From Saccharibacillus sp. O23 (GTDB lineage Bacteria > Bacillota > Bacilli > Paenibacillales > Paenibacillaceae), in assembly GCF_002205895.1 (NCBI RefSeq), contig NZ_NJDE01000007.1, positions 186,001-250,000 on the forward strand: a DNA stretch of 64,000 nucleotides, in the 5' to 3' direction. The stretch's first letter is position 1. Each line of letters starts with the position of its first letter. The notes beneath the pieces are model-generated. The model was given only the letters and a program-made list of their open reading frames with translations, had not been told where the DNA came from and ran no database searches. Shown piece after piece: positions 54,792-63,359 of the stretch. The position numbers and the translations under genes are program-made.

Positions 54792-55184
54792 TCACTTCGA
54801 GGACGAAGGCTGCCGCTCGTCGTCTTCGAACGGATCTTCCAGCGCGAGACGCCGATCTCCGTAGACCCGATCCAAATGCGCTTCGCCCCAGTAACAGAAG
54901 AAATCGAGCACCCCGATCAGGCCGCTGCCGTATTCGCTCAATTCGTATTCGACTTTCGGCGGGACCTCTTGATAATCGTGACGAAGCACCAGTCCGTCCC
55001 GCTCCAATTCCCGAAGCTGTTGGCTCAGAACTTTATGGCTGACGTTCGGAATCAAGCGCCGGAGTTCGTTGAAACGTTTGACGCCGCTCGCGAGATGATA
55101 GAGGATCAGGCTTTTCCATTTGCCGCCGATCACGTCGAGCGTCACTTCGACGCCGATCCGGTATTTTTTTGCGGGTTGTTCCAT
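54792..55184 (-). CDS. HxlR-family transcriptional regulator
   Basis: The 130-residue winged-helix regulator begins with VEVTLDVIGGKWKSLILYHL, with recognition helix ELRRLIPNVSHKVLSQQLRELE (about 40-61) and an aromatic C-terminal helix for dimerisation. AAAGGAG precedes the ATG. It lies immediately upstream of a reductase, as HxlR members commonly do, and probably controls it in response to an electrophile or quinone. It has no N-terminal Cys of the YodB/CatR kind, so the sensing chemistry is unclear. Confidence 0.87.
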   Translation of the reverse strand: MEQPAKKYRIGVEVTLDVIGGKWKSLILYHLASGVKRFNELRRLIPNVSHKVLSQQLRELERDGLVLRHDYQEVPPKVEYELSEYGSGLIGVLDFFCYWGEAHLDRVYGDRRLALEDPFEDDERQPSSSK

Positions 55185-55324
55185 CTGTTTCGAGCTCCTT
55201 TCGATTGTCCGGTTAAGCTCTCGGGTTTAGAATAACATGTCGGGACGTCACGAAGCACGAAACGCGGCTGATAAACGAGTACGGGACGCCGCTAGAAATC
55301 CGAAACGAACAGGAGAGAATGCAG

Positions 55325-55888
55325 ATGAGATCCGAACAACCGGCAACCGAAAAAACAAGGTATATCATTCGCTACGCCGAAGCGCGAGACGCGGCAGAGC
55401 TGTCGGAACTTCGCGTGCGGATCGACGGGGAAACGGAGCATATGGACCGGGAAGCCGGAGAAGCGCTGATCGACGAACGCGGCTTCGCCGAACTGATCGA
55501 AGCCGACCGAAGCAGCCCGGTAAGGTTGTTTCTGGTGGCGGAAGCGGACGACAGGCTTGTCGGTTACGCGCGCTGCGAAGCCGGGTCGCTCAGACGGTTC
55601 GCGCACCGCGCGGAATTCGGCGTCTGCGTGCTGCGCGATTATTGGGGCTGCGGCATCGGCTCGTCGCTGCTGCGAGCGGTTCTGGAATGGGCGGACGCCG
55701 GAGAAACGATCGCCAAGATCCAATTATCGGTCGTGGCGACCAACGAATCCGCGATCCGGCTGTACCGCAAATACGGCTTCGAGATCGAGGGCGTGCTGCG
55801 CAACGATCGTATCCATGCGGACGGTCGCTTCTACGATACCGTGCTGATGGGACGTTTTCGCGACCGGGCGAGTTTGGCCGGCCGATAG
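55325..55888 (+). CDS. GNAT-family N-acetyltransferase
   Basis: The 187-residue acetyltransferase is of the RimJ/RimL-like type. The core has VLRDYWGCGIGSSLLRAVLE (about 100-119, acetyl-CoA loop) and VVATNESAIRLYRKYGFEIE (about 139-158), followed by VLRNDRIHADGRFYDTVLMG. ATG 55325 is at better distance from AGGAG than ATG 55319. The substrate is unknown. It is divergent from the HxlR gene, sharing a 134-bp region. Confidence 0.87.
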   Translation: MRSEQPATEKTRYIIRYAEARDAAELSELRVRIDGETEHMDREAGEALIDERGFAELIEADRSSPVRLFLVAEADDRLVGYARCEAGSLRRFAHRAEFGVCVLRDYWGCGIGSSLLRAVLEWADAGETIAKIQLSVVATNESAIRLYRKYGFEIEGVLRNDRIHADGRFYDTVLMGRFRDRASLAGR

Positions 55889-55922
55889 CGTCGGTCAAGA
55901 AAAGCATGTTGATTTGACGCGA

Positions 55923-55969
55923 AAAAACCTCGCTTTCGGCAGCATCTGCCGACCGCGAGGCTTTTTTCG
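55923..55969. terminator. Bidirectional terminator
   Basis: AAAAAACCTCGC...TCGGCAG pairs with CTGCCGA...GCGAGG and is followed by TTTTTT. It serves the acetyltransferase and the convergent stalk-domain gene. Confidence 0.88.
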
Positions 55970-55985
55970 ATGAAGACATTCCGAC

Positions 55986-56639
55986 TTATTTGCCGCTCCA
56001 GATGACGTCCACGACCGTATACCCTTGATTGCTGCCGCTTCCCGCGGAAGTCGTGATCGTGACGGAGAACGCGCTACCCGAGTCGATAATCGAAAATCCG
56101 GAAGCGTCGACGTCTTCGACTTTGGACGTGGCGCCTTTTTGCGCGAAATACTGCTTGTATTGATTGCCGAGGGTCTCGAGGTTCTGCTTCGTCAGATAAC
56201 TGAACGTGACGGCCGGCTTGTTGTTGTTGGACCCTTCGATCACGTCGAACAGTTTCGCGTCCGAAGGCAGCGGGAAATCCGAAGGCAGGTTGCTCGGGCG
56301 TTTGGTCGAGGCCGAACCCGACGGCGTGCCGCCCGTAGTGCCGGAAGAAGCGGAGCCGCCGATCACGACCCGGCTGTTCTTGGCATCGTAGTTGACCGAC
56401 GTGTTCAGCGCTTCGCCGATCGAACGAACCGGCAGGTAGGTCGTGCCGTTGTACGTGATCGGCGCGAGCGTTTTGCCGTTGGCGTCTTTCGGCGTGTAGG
56501 TTTTGCCGTTGACCACGAGGCTCAGACCGGAATTGAGCGTCGCGCGGATTTCTTTGAGATTGGCTCCCGCATATACGCCGGCCGAAGCCGTCAAAGTCAG
56601 AGCGGTCGCAACGGCCAACGCCGTGATTTTTTTCTTCAT
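55986..56639 (-). CDS. Secreted copper-amine-oxidase-like stalk-domain protein
   Basis: This exported protein of about 217 residues has a signal peptide (1-25, ends VYAGAN). A copper-amine-oxidase N-terminal-like domain (about 35-95; TYLPVRSIGEALN, VIGG) is the wall stalk domain of Paenibacillaceae. A Ser/Gly/Thr linker (about 95-120) leads to a small alpha/beta domain (about 120-217; FSYLTKQNLETLGNQYKQYF). No enzymatic motif is visible. GAGGATGG precedes two close ATGs (56645, 56639). Confidence 0.82.
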   Translation of the reverse strand: MKKKITALAVATALTLTASAGVYAGANLKEIRATLNSGLSLVVNGKTYTPKDANGKTLAPITYNGTTYLPVRSIGEALNTSVNYDAKNSRVVIGGSASSGTTGGTPSGSASTKRPSNLPSDFPLPSDAKLFDVIEGSNNNKPAVTFSYLTKQNLETLGNQYKQYFAQKGATSKVEDVDASGFSIIDSGSAFSVTITTSAGSGSNQGYTVVDVIWSGK

Positions 56640-56963
56640 GATCATTATCCATCCTCTCGAAATATAAGATGCCGACCGCGATCAGAGAAGAAGTTGACGG
56701 ATTATGTAAGGTCGGTAGCTCCCATTACCCCGACTGCTTGCTTGCCTAAACCCCTTGGCGCATAAACCCTTCCTTGGCCTTACGAACGCGATATTCGGGC
56801 GGCGGACGGGTAAAAAAGAGGGAGCGTATCGGACTACCCGCAGAAGGAGAACGGGAGGAAGGCCTATTTTCGCATAAGTTACTCGGTACGAAGCGGGCGA
56901 ACGCGGCGTTTATAAGTTTGAAGCCGAGGCTTTTACCCAAGACTTCACAAGGAGCGGATAACG
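56640..56963. other. 324-bp intergenic region, no gene
   Basis: It separates the stalk-domain gene (minus) from the LURP gene (plus) and should hold both promoters. Two weak hairpins (GTCGG...CCGAC near 56714-56738, and GGGTA...TACCC near 56808-56840) are the only structures seen. Confidence 0.5.
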
Positions 56964-57458
56964 ATGGAACTGTACGTAACGGATAACTTTTTTAATATGG
57001 GGAGAACGGATATTCTGAACGCGGCGGGCGATCCGGCCGGCATGTTGGATTTGCGCAGCGCTTTCGGTTCGGCCGTCGATATCTATGCGAATTCGGGCGA
57101 ACTGCTGTACACCGGCAAATTCCGCTTGATGATGCGCCGCTGGCAGATCTTCGACGCGAGCGGACGGCAGGTCGGAGAACTCTGCCCCCGCTTTACGCTG
57201 TTTACCAAAAAGTTCGAGTACGACGCGGGCGATCGGGGCGTGTACGATATCGAATCCCCCAACTTCTCCAAATCTTACAGCATCACGCAGGACCGGGCGG
57301 AAGTCGCGAGTTTCGAACGGACGTCGAGCTGGATGCTGAGCGGCGCTTATCGGCTGCGCAATACGTCGCGGCTGGACGATTACGAGCTGGTCGCCGTCGT
57401 GATGGGCGTCAACGCGATCCGCAAACGTCAGCGTTCGGCGTCGAGTTCCGGCGGCTGA
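56964..57458 (+). CDS. LURP-one/Tubby-C-like protein, first paralogue
   Basis: The 164-residue soluble protein shows the alternating beta-strand pattern of the LURP-one-related (tubby C-terminal-like) family. Its strands run from LYVTDNFFNMGRTDILNA to KKFEYDAGDRGVYDIESP. The latter motif is shared with the paralogue at 58179. The family in eukaryotes includes phospholipid-binding proteins; bacterial function is unknown. Its ribosome binding site is AAGGAGCGG. The next gene is ypsA. Confidence 0.78.
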   Translation: MELYVTDNFFNMGRTDILNAAGDPAGMLDLRSAFGSAVDIYANSGELLYTGKFRLMMRRWQIFDASGRQVGELCPRFTLFTKKFEYDAGDRGVYDIESPNFSKSYSITQDRAEVASFERTSSWMLSGAYRLRNTSRLDDYELVAVVMGVNAIRKRQRSASSSGG

Positions 57459-57540
57459 CGATCGAACGGCGGCCCGTATCGGGAACCTGCCTTCGGCATA
57501 TGGTACACTGGAAGAAAAGGATCGGGGAGGCTGCAAGGTT

Positions 57541-58125
57541 GTGAAAAATATGCTGGTCACCGGCTACCGCGCGAACGAACTCGGCATCTTCAATCAGAAG
57601 CATCCGGGCATTCCGTTTATCCGCGAAGCGATCAAGCGCCGGTTGATTCCGCTGATCGAGGAAGGGCTGGAATGGGTCATCACGCCGGGCCAATACGGCG
57701 TGGATCTGTGGGCATGCGAAGCCGTAATCGAACTGAAGGCGGAGTATCCGCAGCTTAAGCTGTCGATCCTCGCGGCGTTCGCCGGAATGGACGAGAAGTG
57801 GAGCGACGAGAAGAAAGAATATTGGCAGAACCTGCTCAAGCAGGTCGATTATTACGGATTGGTCAGTAAAGAACCGTACAGCGGGCCGTGGCAGTTCAAA
57901 GCGCGGGACGCGCTGCTGCTGCGCAAGACGGGCGGGATGCTGCTGGTCTACGACGACGAAGCTTCTCCCGGCAGCCCGCGCTACTTCAAGGAAGCGGCCG
58001 AGAAGATGCGGGAAGAAGAAGGTTACGTGCTGATCCAGATCACGCCCGAAGATATTCAATCCGTGGCGGACGATCTGCAATCGGACCTGATCGACGCGCA
58101 GTCGGACGGGGCGGATTGGAATTAA
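57541..58125 (+). CDS. ypsA: YpsA-type SLOG-superfamily protein
   Basis: The 194-residue soluble protein matches Bacillus YpsA: GYRANELGIF (about 8-17), GLEWVITPGQYGVDLWACEA (about 42-61), and SGPWQFKARD. The DUF1273/SLOG fold is expected to bind a nucleotide or ADP-ribose-like ligand. In B. subtilis and Staphylococcus YpsA affects cell division and stress responses. It starts at GTG with GGGGAGG upstream. It sits between two LURP-one-like genes. Confidence 0.88.
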   Translation: MKNMLVTGYRANELGIFNQKHPGIPFIREAIKRRLIPLIEEGLEWVITPGQYGVDLWACEAVIELKAEYPQLKLSILAAFAGMDEKWSDEKKEYWQNLLKQVDYYGLVSKEPYSGPWQFKARDALLLRKTGGMLLVYDDEASPGSPRYFKEAAEKMREEEGYVLIQITPEDIQSVADDLQSDLIDAQSDGADWN

Positions 58126-58178
58126 AAGAGCAGCTTAAAGGGAATTTTACGGATCCGAACGTTCGGGAGGAATCGGCG

Positions 58179-58685
58179 ATGGAACTGCATTTCGGAGGGA
58201 AGTTCTGGAAAGCGGGCAAGAGTCCGATCACGCTGCCGGACGGCGGAAGGGCAGGCGCGATCGAATACGGATCGAGCGATGTCTACGTGCTGGACGCCGA
58301 AGATTACGTGCTGTTCCGGTGCCGCTCCAAAGGACTGCCCAAACGTTGGGAAGTTTACGACGCGCGCGAGGAACTTGCCGGCAGTCTGACCCGGAATTCC
58401 CCGATGTCCGTCACGAAATTCGAATACGACGCCGGGGCGCGGGGCTGCTACGATATCGAGATGGACCCGCGGCTGCGGGGTTACCGGATCGAAGGCAGAC
58501 GGGAAGCTGCGTTCGTGGACCGCAAGAAACAATGGTGGGCAAGCGATCGATACCGGCTGCTTACGGAGAACGGAGCCGAAGGACCCGTGAACGAATACGA
58601 GTGGATCGCCGTCATGCAGGGAGTAGCGCTGCTGAGCCGACGTTCGCCCGGAATCGCGGGAGCCGCATTCGATATCTTCTCCTGA
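58179..58685 (+). CDS. LURP-one/Tubby-C-like protein, second paralogue
   Basis: The 168-residue paralogue of the 56964 gene shares KFEYDAG-RG-YDIE near its middle and the same run of beta-strands. The pair diverges elsewhere, so the duplication is not recent. GGGAGG lies nine bases before ATG 58179. It is 53 bp after ypsA, so cotranscription is likely. A terminator at 58723 ends the group. Confidence 0.75.
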   Translation: MELHFGGKFWKAGKSPITLPDGGRAGAIEYGSSDVYVLDAEDYVLFRCRSKGLPKRWEVYDAREELAGSLTRNSPMSVTKFEYDAGARGCYDIEMDPRLRGYRIEGRREAAFVDRKKQWWASDRYRLLTENGAEGPVNEYEWIAVMQGVALLSRRSPGIAGAAFDIFS

Positions 58686-58722
58686 CAAGCGCCGTCCGGA
58701 AAAAGAAAGACATGAACGCAGC

Positions 58723-58775
58723 AAAAAAACCGCCGCGAAGCGGTCCGTCGGGGACGGTCTTCGCGGCGGTTTTTC
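58723..58775. terminator. Bidirectional terminator
   Basis: An A7 tract, CCGCCGCGAAG...CTTCGCGGCGG long stem and T5. It lies between the LURP/YpsA group and the convergent hypothetical gene. Confidence 0.85.
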
Positions 58776-58822
58776 GCGTTTCGGCTCGAGCCGGGGCGCT
58801 GGGCGGCTCCGGGCGGGAAGGA

Positions 58823-59323
58823 TCATCTGCGGTTGAACGAAAACCCTTCTTCCGCCAGATATTCTTCGGCTTCTTCGCGCGTCTCGAACGCCATTTCCAG
58901 ACTTTCTCCGGAGTAGACGAAGAACGTCTCTTCTTCGAACTTCAGGATCAGTTCTTGACCTTCTTCGTCGGTCCAGATCTCGTCGTGCGACGAAGCGGCC
59001 GAAGAAGACGGCGCCGAAGCGGCTTGGGGAGCGGAAGCTCCGCCGGCCGGCGACAGCGAGCGGATCGACGCGTCGATGATCTCGCGAAGCTGCGCTTCCG
59101 AGAAGTCGCGCACGTTCACGAAGCCTTTGTCGTCCGTGTCGTAATCGCCGACCAGCCCGGCGAACACGTAACCGTTGCCGTTCGGATGGAAGCGGTAACC
59201 GACGGTCTTCTTGTCGTGCGCGCTGCCTTCGAAATGATAGTTGACGCGTCCGAGCGACACGTCGCGCCGCTCGAGTTCCGGGAACGAATCCAGAATCGCG
59301 AGTTTTTGTTCAAAAGTAAGCAT
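58823..59323 (-). CDS. Hypothetical soluble protein
   Basis: This 166-residue protein is not recognised. The N-terminal half (1-90) has mixed alpha/beta character, with FHPNGNGYVFAGLVGDYDTD. An Ala/Ser/Pro linker (about 97-117) joins a very acidic C-terminus (DEIWTDEEGQELILKFEEE). There is no signal peptide. The start is set by GGAGG about 12 bases upstream. TGCTATACT at 59399-59407 on the minus strand is a possible promoter. It lies 118 bp after the HAD genes. Confidence 0.7.
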   Translation of the reverse strand: MLTFEQKLAILDSFPELERRDVSLGRVNYHFEGSAHDKKTVGYRFHPNGNGYVFAGLVGDYDTDDKGFVNVRDFSEAQLREIIDASIRSLSPAGGASAPQAASAPSSSAASSHDEIWTDEEGQELILKFEEETFFVYSGESLEMAFETREEAEEYLAEEGFSFNRR

Positions 59324-59398
59324 GGGTATGTTGAACCTCCAAAGTGGATAAGATCGGGCAAGAGATCCGCAAAAGATCGAGCTTCGCCGTTTGCTATT

Positions 59399-59407
59399 AG
59401 TATAGCA
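59399..59407 (-). promoter_or_regulatory. Extended -10 promoter of the hypothetical gene
   Basis: On the minus strand TGCTATACT matches TGnTATAAT with one change. Confidence 0.45.
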
Positions 59408-59441
59408 CGCCGAGCGATGCCGCAAGCGGGCTTTTCGCCTT

Positions 59442-60221
59442 TTACAGCAGCCCCGCCAATTGCAAACCGTGCGCGATGCCGTCGTCCTCGTTGGTCTTCG
59501 TGACCCACTTGGCGACCGCCTTCACTTCCGGCAGGCCGTTGCCCATCGCCACGCTGTTCGGAATGCCGCTCAGCATCTCCATGTCGTTCAGCGCGTCGCC
59601 GAACGCGTATTGGCGCTCCGGCGGGATGCCGAGCTTCTCCGTGATCTTGCGGATGCCTTCCAGTTTGCTGCCGCCCGCCGGAAGCACGTCCGCGGAGATC
59701 GGACTCCAACGGATAAAGGACAGCGCGGGGAAGATCGCGTCGTACAGTCCTTGATCTTCTTCGCTGCAGAACAGCGAAGCCTGATACACGAACCCTTTTT
59801 GGTAGAACAGCGGGTCCGGCGTCGCCAGCGAAACGTAATTCAGCAGCATGCCGAAGCCCTGCGCGACGAATTCGTCGTCCGGCACGGTCGCTTTCATCTC
59901 CGCGTCGTCGATCAGGATGACCGGATGGTTATGCTTCATCGCGATGTCCGTCATCTGTTCGAGAGACCGCTTGTCGATCGGGTTGGTATAGATCACCTGA
60001 CCGTTCAAGACGACGTATTGTCCGCTGTAGCTGACATAAGTGTCGATGCCCAGATCTTCGCGAAGTTCTTTGAACATGAACTGCGGCCGTCCGGTCGCGA
60101 TCGCGACGATATGTCCTTGTTTTTTCAATTCTTCGATAGCGGCGCGGGTGGAGGGTTGAACTTTCTTCTGCTCGTCCACCAGCGTGCCGTCGATATCGAA
60201 AAAGATGATGCTTTGTTCCAT
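59442..60221 (-). CDS. Cof-type HAD-IIB phosphatase, second of a tandem pair
   Basis: The cytoplasmic phosphatase of about 259 residues is in the Cof/HAD-IIB family and acts on sugar phosphates or similar metabolites. The nucleophile Asp is in FFDIDGTLV (motif I), the Thr in IAIATGRP, the Lys in KLEGI and the terminal Asp motif in AFGDALNDMEML. Family length fits. The alternative upstream start is not supported because GGGGGC lies just before ATG 60221. It is 39 bp after its paralogue. Confidence 0.88.
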   Translation of the reverse strand: MEQSIIFFDIDGTLVDEQKKVQPSTRAAIEELKKQGHIVAIATGRPQFMFKELREDLGIDTYVSYSGQYVVLNGQVIYTNPIDKRSLEQMTDIAMKHNHPVILIDDAEMKATVPDDEFVAQGFGMLLNYVSLATPDPLFYQKGFVYQASLFCSEEDQGLYDAIFPALSFIRWSPISADVLPAGGSKLEGIRKITEKLGIPPERQYAFGDALNDMEMLSGIPNSVAMGNGLPEVKAVAKWVTKTNEDDGIAHGLQLAGLL

Positions 60222-60260
60222 GCTTGTGCCCCCGTTCTTTTTATCGATCTCGTTCACGTC

Positions 60261-61049
60261 CTACAGCAGTCCCGCCAGCTTGAGCCCCTGCGCGATGCCG
60301 TCCTCGTTGTTCGAGGTCGTGATCCATTTGGCCGCTTCTTTGGCTTCCGGCATGCCGTTGCCCATCGCCACGCTGTTCGGAATCCCGCGCAGCATCTCCA
60401 GATCGTTCAGCGCGTCGCCGAACGCGTATTGGCGTTCGAGCGGAATGTTCAGCTTCTCGGCGATCTTCTGAATCCCTTTGAATTTGCTGCCTCCCGACGG
60501 AAGAACGTCCACCGAGTACGGATGCCAGCGGATAAAGTCGAACGTCTGCACCAGCGTCTCGTAAGGTTTCTCTTCGCCTTCCGCGCAGAACAGGAGCGAT
60601 TGGTAGATCGGGCGTTCTTTGTAATACAGCGGGTCGTGCGTCGGCAGGATGCCGACTTGCAGCGTCCCGATGCTCTCGTTGATCCGTTCGCTGCTCGGCA
60701 CGTTGGCGCGCATGCCTTCGTGATCCATATAAACGACGGCATGCTCATGATTGAGGGCCAGATCCGTCAACGTCTGAAGCGCTTCGGCGTTCAGCGGATT
60801 CGTGAATACGACTTGGTCTTCGAGCACGACGTAAGAGCCGTTATAGCTGACGTAAGTATCGATGTTCAATTCTCGGCGGATATGGTCGAAAAAGAACGGG
60901 GCGCGCCCCGTCGCGATCGCGACGATATGCCCTTGAGCTTTGAGCGCGGCGATCGCCTCGCGGGTCGAATCGTTGATTTGTTTGTCGTCGTTAAGCAGCG
61001 TGCCGTCGAGGTCGAAAAAGACGATGCTTCTTTCTTGCGGATTGTTCAT
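60261..61049 (-). CDS. Cof-type HAD-IIB phosphatase, first of a tandem pair
   Basis: The 262-residue paralogue of the next gene shares FFDLDGTLL, IVAIATGRAP and AFGDALNDLEML motifs. Similarity across the full length indicates an old tandem duplication with divergence in the cap domain (about 80-190), where substrate is chosen. GGAGGG precedes the ATG. TGGTATACT at 61161-61169 on the minus strand is a probable extended -10 promoter. Confidence 0.88.
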   Translation of the reverse strand: MNNPQERSIVFFDLDGTLLNDDKQINDSTREAIAALKAQGHIVAIATGRAPFFFDHIRRELNIDTYVSYNGSYVVLEDQVVFTNPLNAEALQTLTDLALNHEHAVVYMDHEGMRANVPSSERINESIGTLQVGILPTHDPLYYKERPIYQSLLFCAEGEEKPYETLVQTFDFIRWHPYSVDVLPSGGSKFKGIQKIAEKLNIPLERQYAFGDALNDLEMLRGIPNSVAMGNGMPEAKEAAKWITTSNNEDGIAQGLKLAGLL

Positions 61050-61410
61050 GCGGGTTCCCTCCGTTTGCGGATGTCGCGACAAGTATCCTTCTATGCCGCG
61101 CGTTCGCTTGTGTTTCGGACCTGTCTCTTTTTTTGTCCAACTGTTGTCTCTGTCCGTTCCAGTATACCATGAGCGGGCGCGGGTAAGCTTCGGATCGCGA
61201 ACGATAAGTCGGCGAATCTCGCTTTTTGTCGGACGAGAGGCGCGAAGTCGGCAGTCAGGGGGCGACCTTTGCGTTTTGACGTTCCTTCAAGCGAAGACAA
61301 CTTAGTTATGCTATAATAAGTCCGGATTCAAGATGTAAGCGTTATCAGTAAGCGAGCAAGGTCCGGAATTCGGGGCTTTGCGCCAATACCGTATCCTCAG
61401 GAGGTAGACA
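61050..61410. other. 361-bp divergent promoter region
   Basis: It separates the HAD pair (minus) from malic enzyme (plus). It holds extended -10 elements on both strands: TGGTATACT (minus, 61161-61169) and TGCTATAAT (plus, 61309-61317). No gene is visible. Confidence 0.6.
61309..61317 (+). promoter_or_regulatory. Extended -10 promoter of the malic enzyme gene
   Basis: TGCTATAAT is a perfect TGnTATAAT. It lies about 95 bp before the start codon. No strong -35 at 17 bp. Confidence 0.6.
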
Positions 61411-62817
61411 ATGGCCCTTGGAACGAGCATGATCATACGTTTGCAGATGGACAAGAAACAGGTGACGTTCGGACAGGTCGCGGGCGCGATCGGCGACGGC
61501 GGCGGAGACGTGGTGGCGATCGACGTCATTCATGCCAGTCCGGAACACACGATTCGCGACTTGACGGTCAATCTGCCGGAAAAAATGCGCGAGTCGGTGC
61601 TCGAAGCCGTCGAAGCGCTGCCGGGCACGACGATCGTCAACGTATCGGACCGAACGTTCCTGGCGCATCTGGGCGGGAAGATCGAGATTCAGTCGAAGTC
61701 TCCGGTCAAGAACCGCGAAGATCTGTCCAACGTGTACACGCCGGGCGTCGCGAAGGTCTGCCGGGCGATTCACGAGGACCCGCAAAAAGCGTTTACCCTG
61801 ACGATCAAACGCAACACGGTCGCGGTCGTTTCGGACGGGACGGCGGTATTGGGACTGGGCGATATCGGGCCGAGAGCCGCGATGCCCGTCATGGAAGGCA
61901 AGGCGATGCTGTTCAAGCAGTTTGCCGGCGTGGACGCGTTCCCCATCTGCCTCGATACGAAGGATACGGAAGAGATCATCCGCACGGTCAAGCTGATCGC
62001 TCCGGCTTTCGGCGGAATCAATCTGGAAGACATCGGTTCGCCGCGCTGCTTCGAGATCGAACGCAGACTGAACGAAGAACTGGATATTCCGGTATTCCAC
62101 GACGATCAGCACGGCACGGCGGTCGTGGTACTGGCGGGACTGCTCAATGCGCTGCGGATCGTCGGCAAAAAGCTGGAGGATGCCAAGATCGTTCTGCTCG
62201 GCGTCGGAGCGGCCGGGTCGGCCTGCATCAAGATGATGTTGTCCGCGGGCGCGCGCAACGTGATCGCGGTCGACCGCTGCGGCGCGCTGCACAAAGCGGA
62301 AAAATACGATAACGAGATGTGGGATTGGATCGCCGACAACTGCAATCCGAACGGGGAGCAAGGCGAGTTGGAACAGGTGATCGCCGGAGCCGACGTCTTT
62401 ATCGGCGTATCGCGTCCGAACCTGCTCACGCTGGATCATATCAAATCGATGGCGCCGGATCCGATCGTGTTCGCCATGGCGAATCCCGATCCGGAGATCG
62501 ATCCCGAATTGGCCGAACCGCATGTGCGCGTGCTGGCGACGGGCCGCAGCGATTTCCCGAACCAGATCAACAACGTGCTCTGCTTCCCGGGCATGTTCCG
62601 CGGCGCGCTGGACTGCCGCGCCACGACGATCAACGAAGAGATGAAAGTCGCCGCCGCGCAGGCGATCGCGTCCGTCGTCGAAGACGACGAACTGAACGAG
62701 CAGTACATCATCCCGAGCGTGTTCAACGACAAAGTCGTCGACCGTATCCGCGACGCGGTGGTCGAAGCCGCGCTGCGTACGGGCGTGGCTCGCCGGACGC
62801 CGCCGGAGTTCCGGTAA
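61411..62817 (+). CDS. NAD-dependent malic enzyme with N-terminal ACT-like domain
   Basis: The 468-residue cytoplasmic enzyme oxidatively decarboxylates malate to pyruvate. The N-terminal about 78 residues form an ACT-like domain, which usually senses small ligands. The malic domain has the catalytic Tyr in SNVYTPGVAKV and Lys in TIKRNTVAVVSDGTAVLGLG. The NAD-binding fold has GVGAAGSACIKMM. DNA and start fit: AGGAGG precedes the ATG. It is monocistronic with its own terminator. Confidence 0.93.
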   Translation: MALGTSMIIRLQMDKKQVTFGQVAGAIGDGGGDVVAIDVIHASPEHTIRDLTVNLPEKMRESVLEAVEALPGTTIVNVSDRTFLAHLGGKIEIQSKSPVKNREDLSNVYTPGVAKVCRAIHEDPQKAFTLTIKRNTVAVVSDGTAVLGLGDIGPRAAMPVMEGKAMLFKQFAGVDAFPICLDTKDTEEIIRTVKLIAPAFGGINLEDIGSPRCFEIERRLNEELDIPVFHDDQHGTAVVVLAGLLNALRIVGKKLEDAKIVLLGVGAAGSACIKMMLSAGARNVIAVDRCGALHKAEKYDNEMWDWIADNCNPNGEQGELEQVIAGADVFIGVSRPNLLTLDHIKSMAPDPIVFAMANPDPEIDPELAEPHVRVLATGRSDFPNQINNVLCFPGMFRGALDCRATTINEEMKVAAAQAIASVVEDDELNEQYIIPSVFNDKVVDRIRDAVVEAALRTGVARRTPPEFR

Positions 62818-62851
62818 GCGGGAGAACGCGGCTTGAACGGCGTCCTGATCG

Positions 62852-62890
62852 AAGGCTTCAAACCGGTTATAGCGGTTTGAAGCCTTTTTT
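62852..62890 (+). terminator. Intrinsic terminator of the malic enzyme gene
   Basis: A perfect 12-bp stem GGCTTCAAACCG / CGGTTTGAAGCC with a 7-nt loop and T6. Confidence 0.93.
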
Positions 62891-63359
62891 GTGCAAGCTT
62901 TGCGTGAAGGAGTTTCGGAAATACAAACAGGTTCGCTCGCTTCGGGGGTCAAGTCGCGGCCTAACGGAACGAGCCGACGCTTAAACGCCCGAATCGGCCG
63001 TTCTGCCGTTCTAACGGAACGAGCGGACGCTTAGCGCGGAAATCGGCGTCTTTTTCCGGCATTCGGGCAGGAAACCGACGGCTAAGCGTCGTCTCGTTCC
63101 GTTAGAAAAGAAACGGAGTCCGAAAAGGCCTTCTAACGGATCTGCGTTCCTTTAGAGGTTCGCCCGCTGCTTTTCGCTCGTGCGCCTTCGCATTCGCGGG
63201 CCGCATGCGCTACAATGGACGCGAAAAGCCGCTTCGCGGAACGTACCCGAAGAGTCTGCGAAGCGGGAAAGAAGCCATTCAAATCCGCAGTCCGAAAAGG
63301 CAGGCGCTGCGAAGTGCGGAAAGCGCAGTCTGCCCGATCGGCAGCAAGGAGGAATAACG
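62891..63359. other. 469-bp intergenic region with repeat cluster
   Basis: No gene is visible. It contains the second family 3 cluster (62961-63156) and the upstream region and AAGGAGG site of cutC. Confidence 0.6.
62961..63156. repeat. Family 3 repeat cluster, second locus
   Basis: Units like CTAACGGAACGAGCGGACGC followed by TTAG lie at 62961 (+), 63011 (+), 63081 (-) and a palindromic variant at 63132. The 63011/63081 inverted pair can form a long hairpin. Same design as 18451-18645. Confidence 0.85.
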
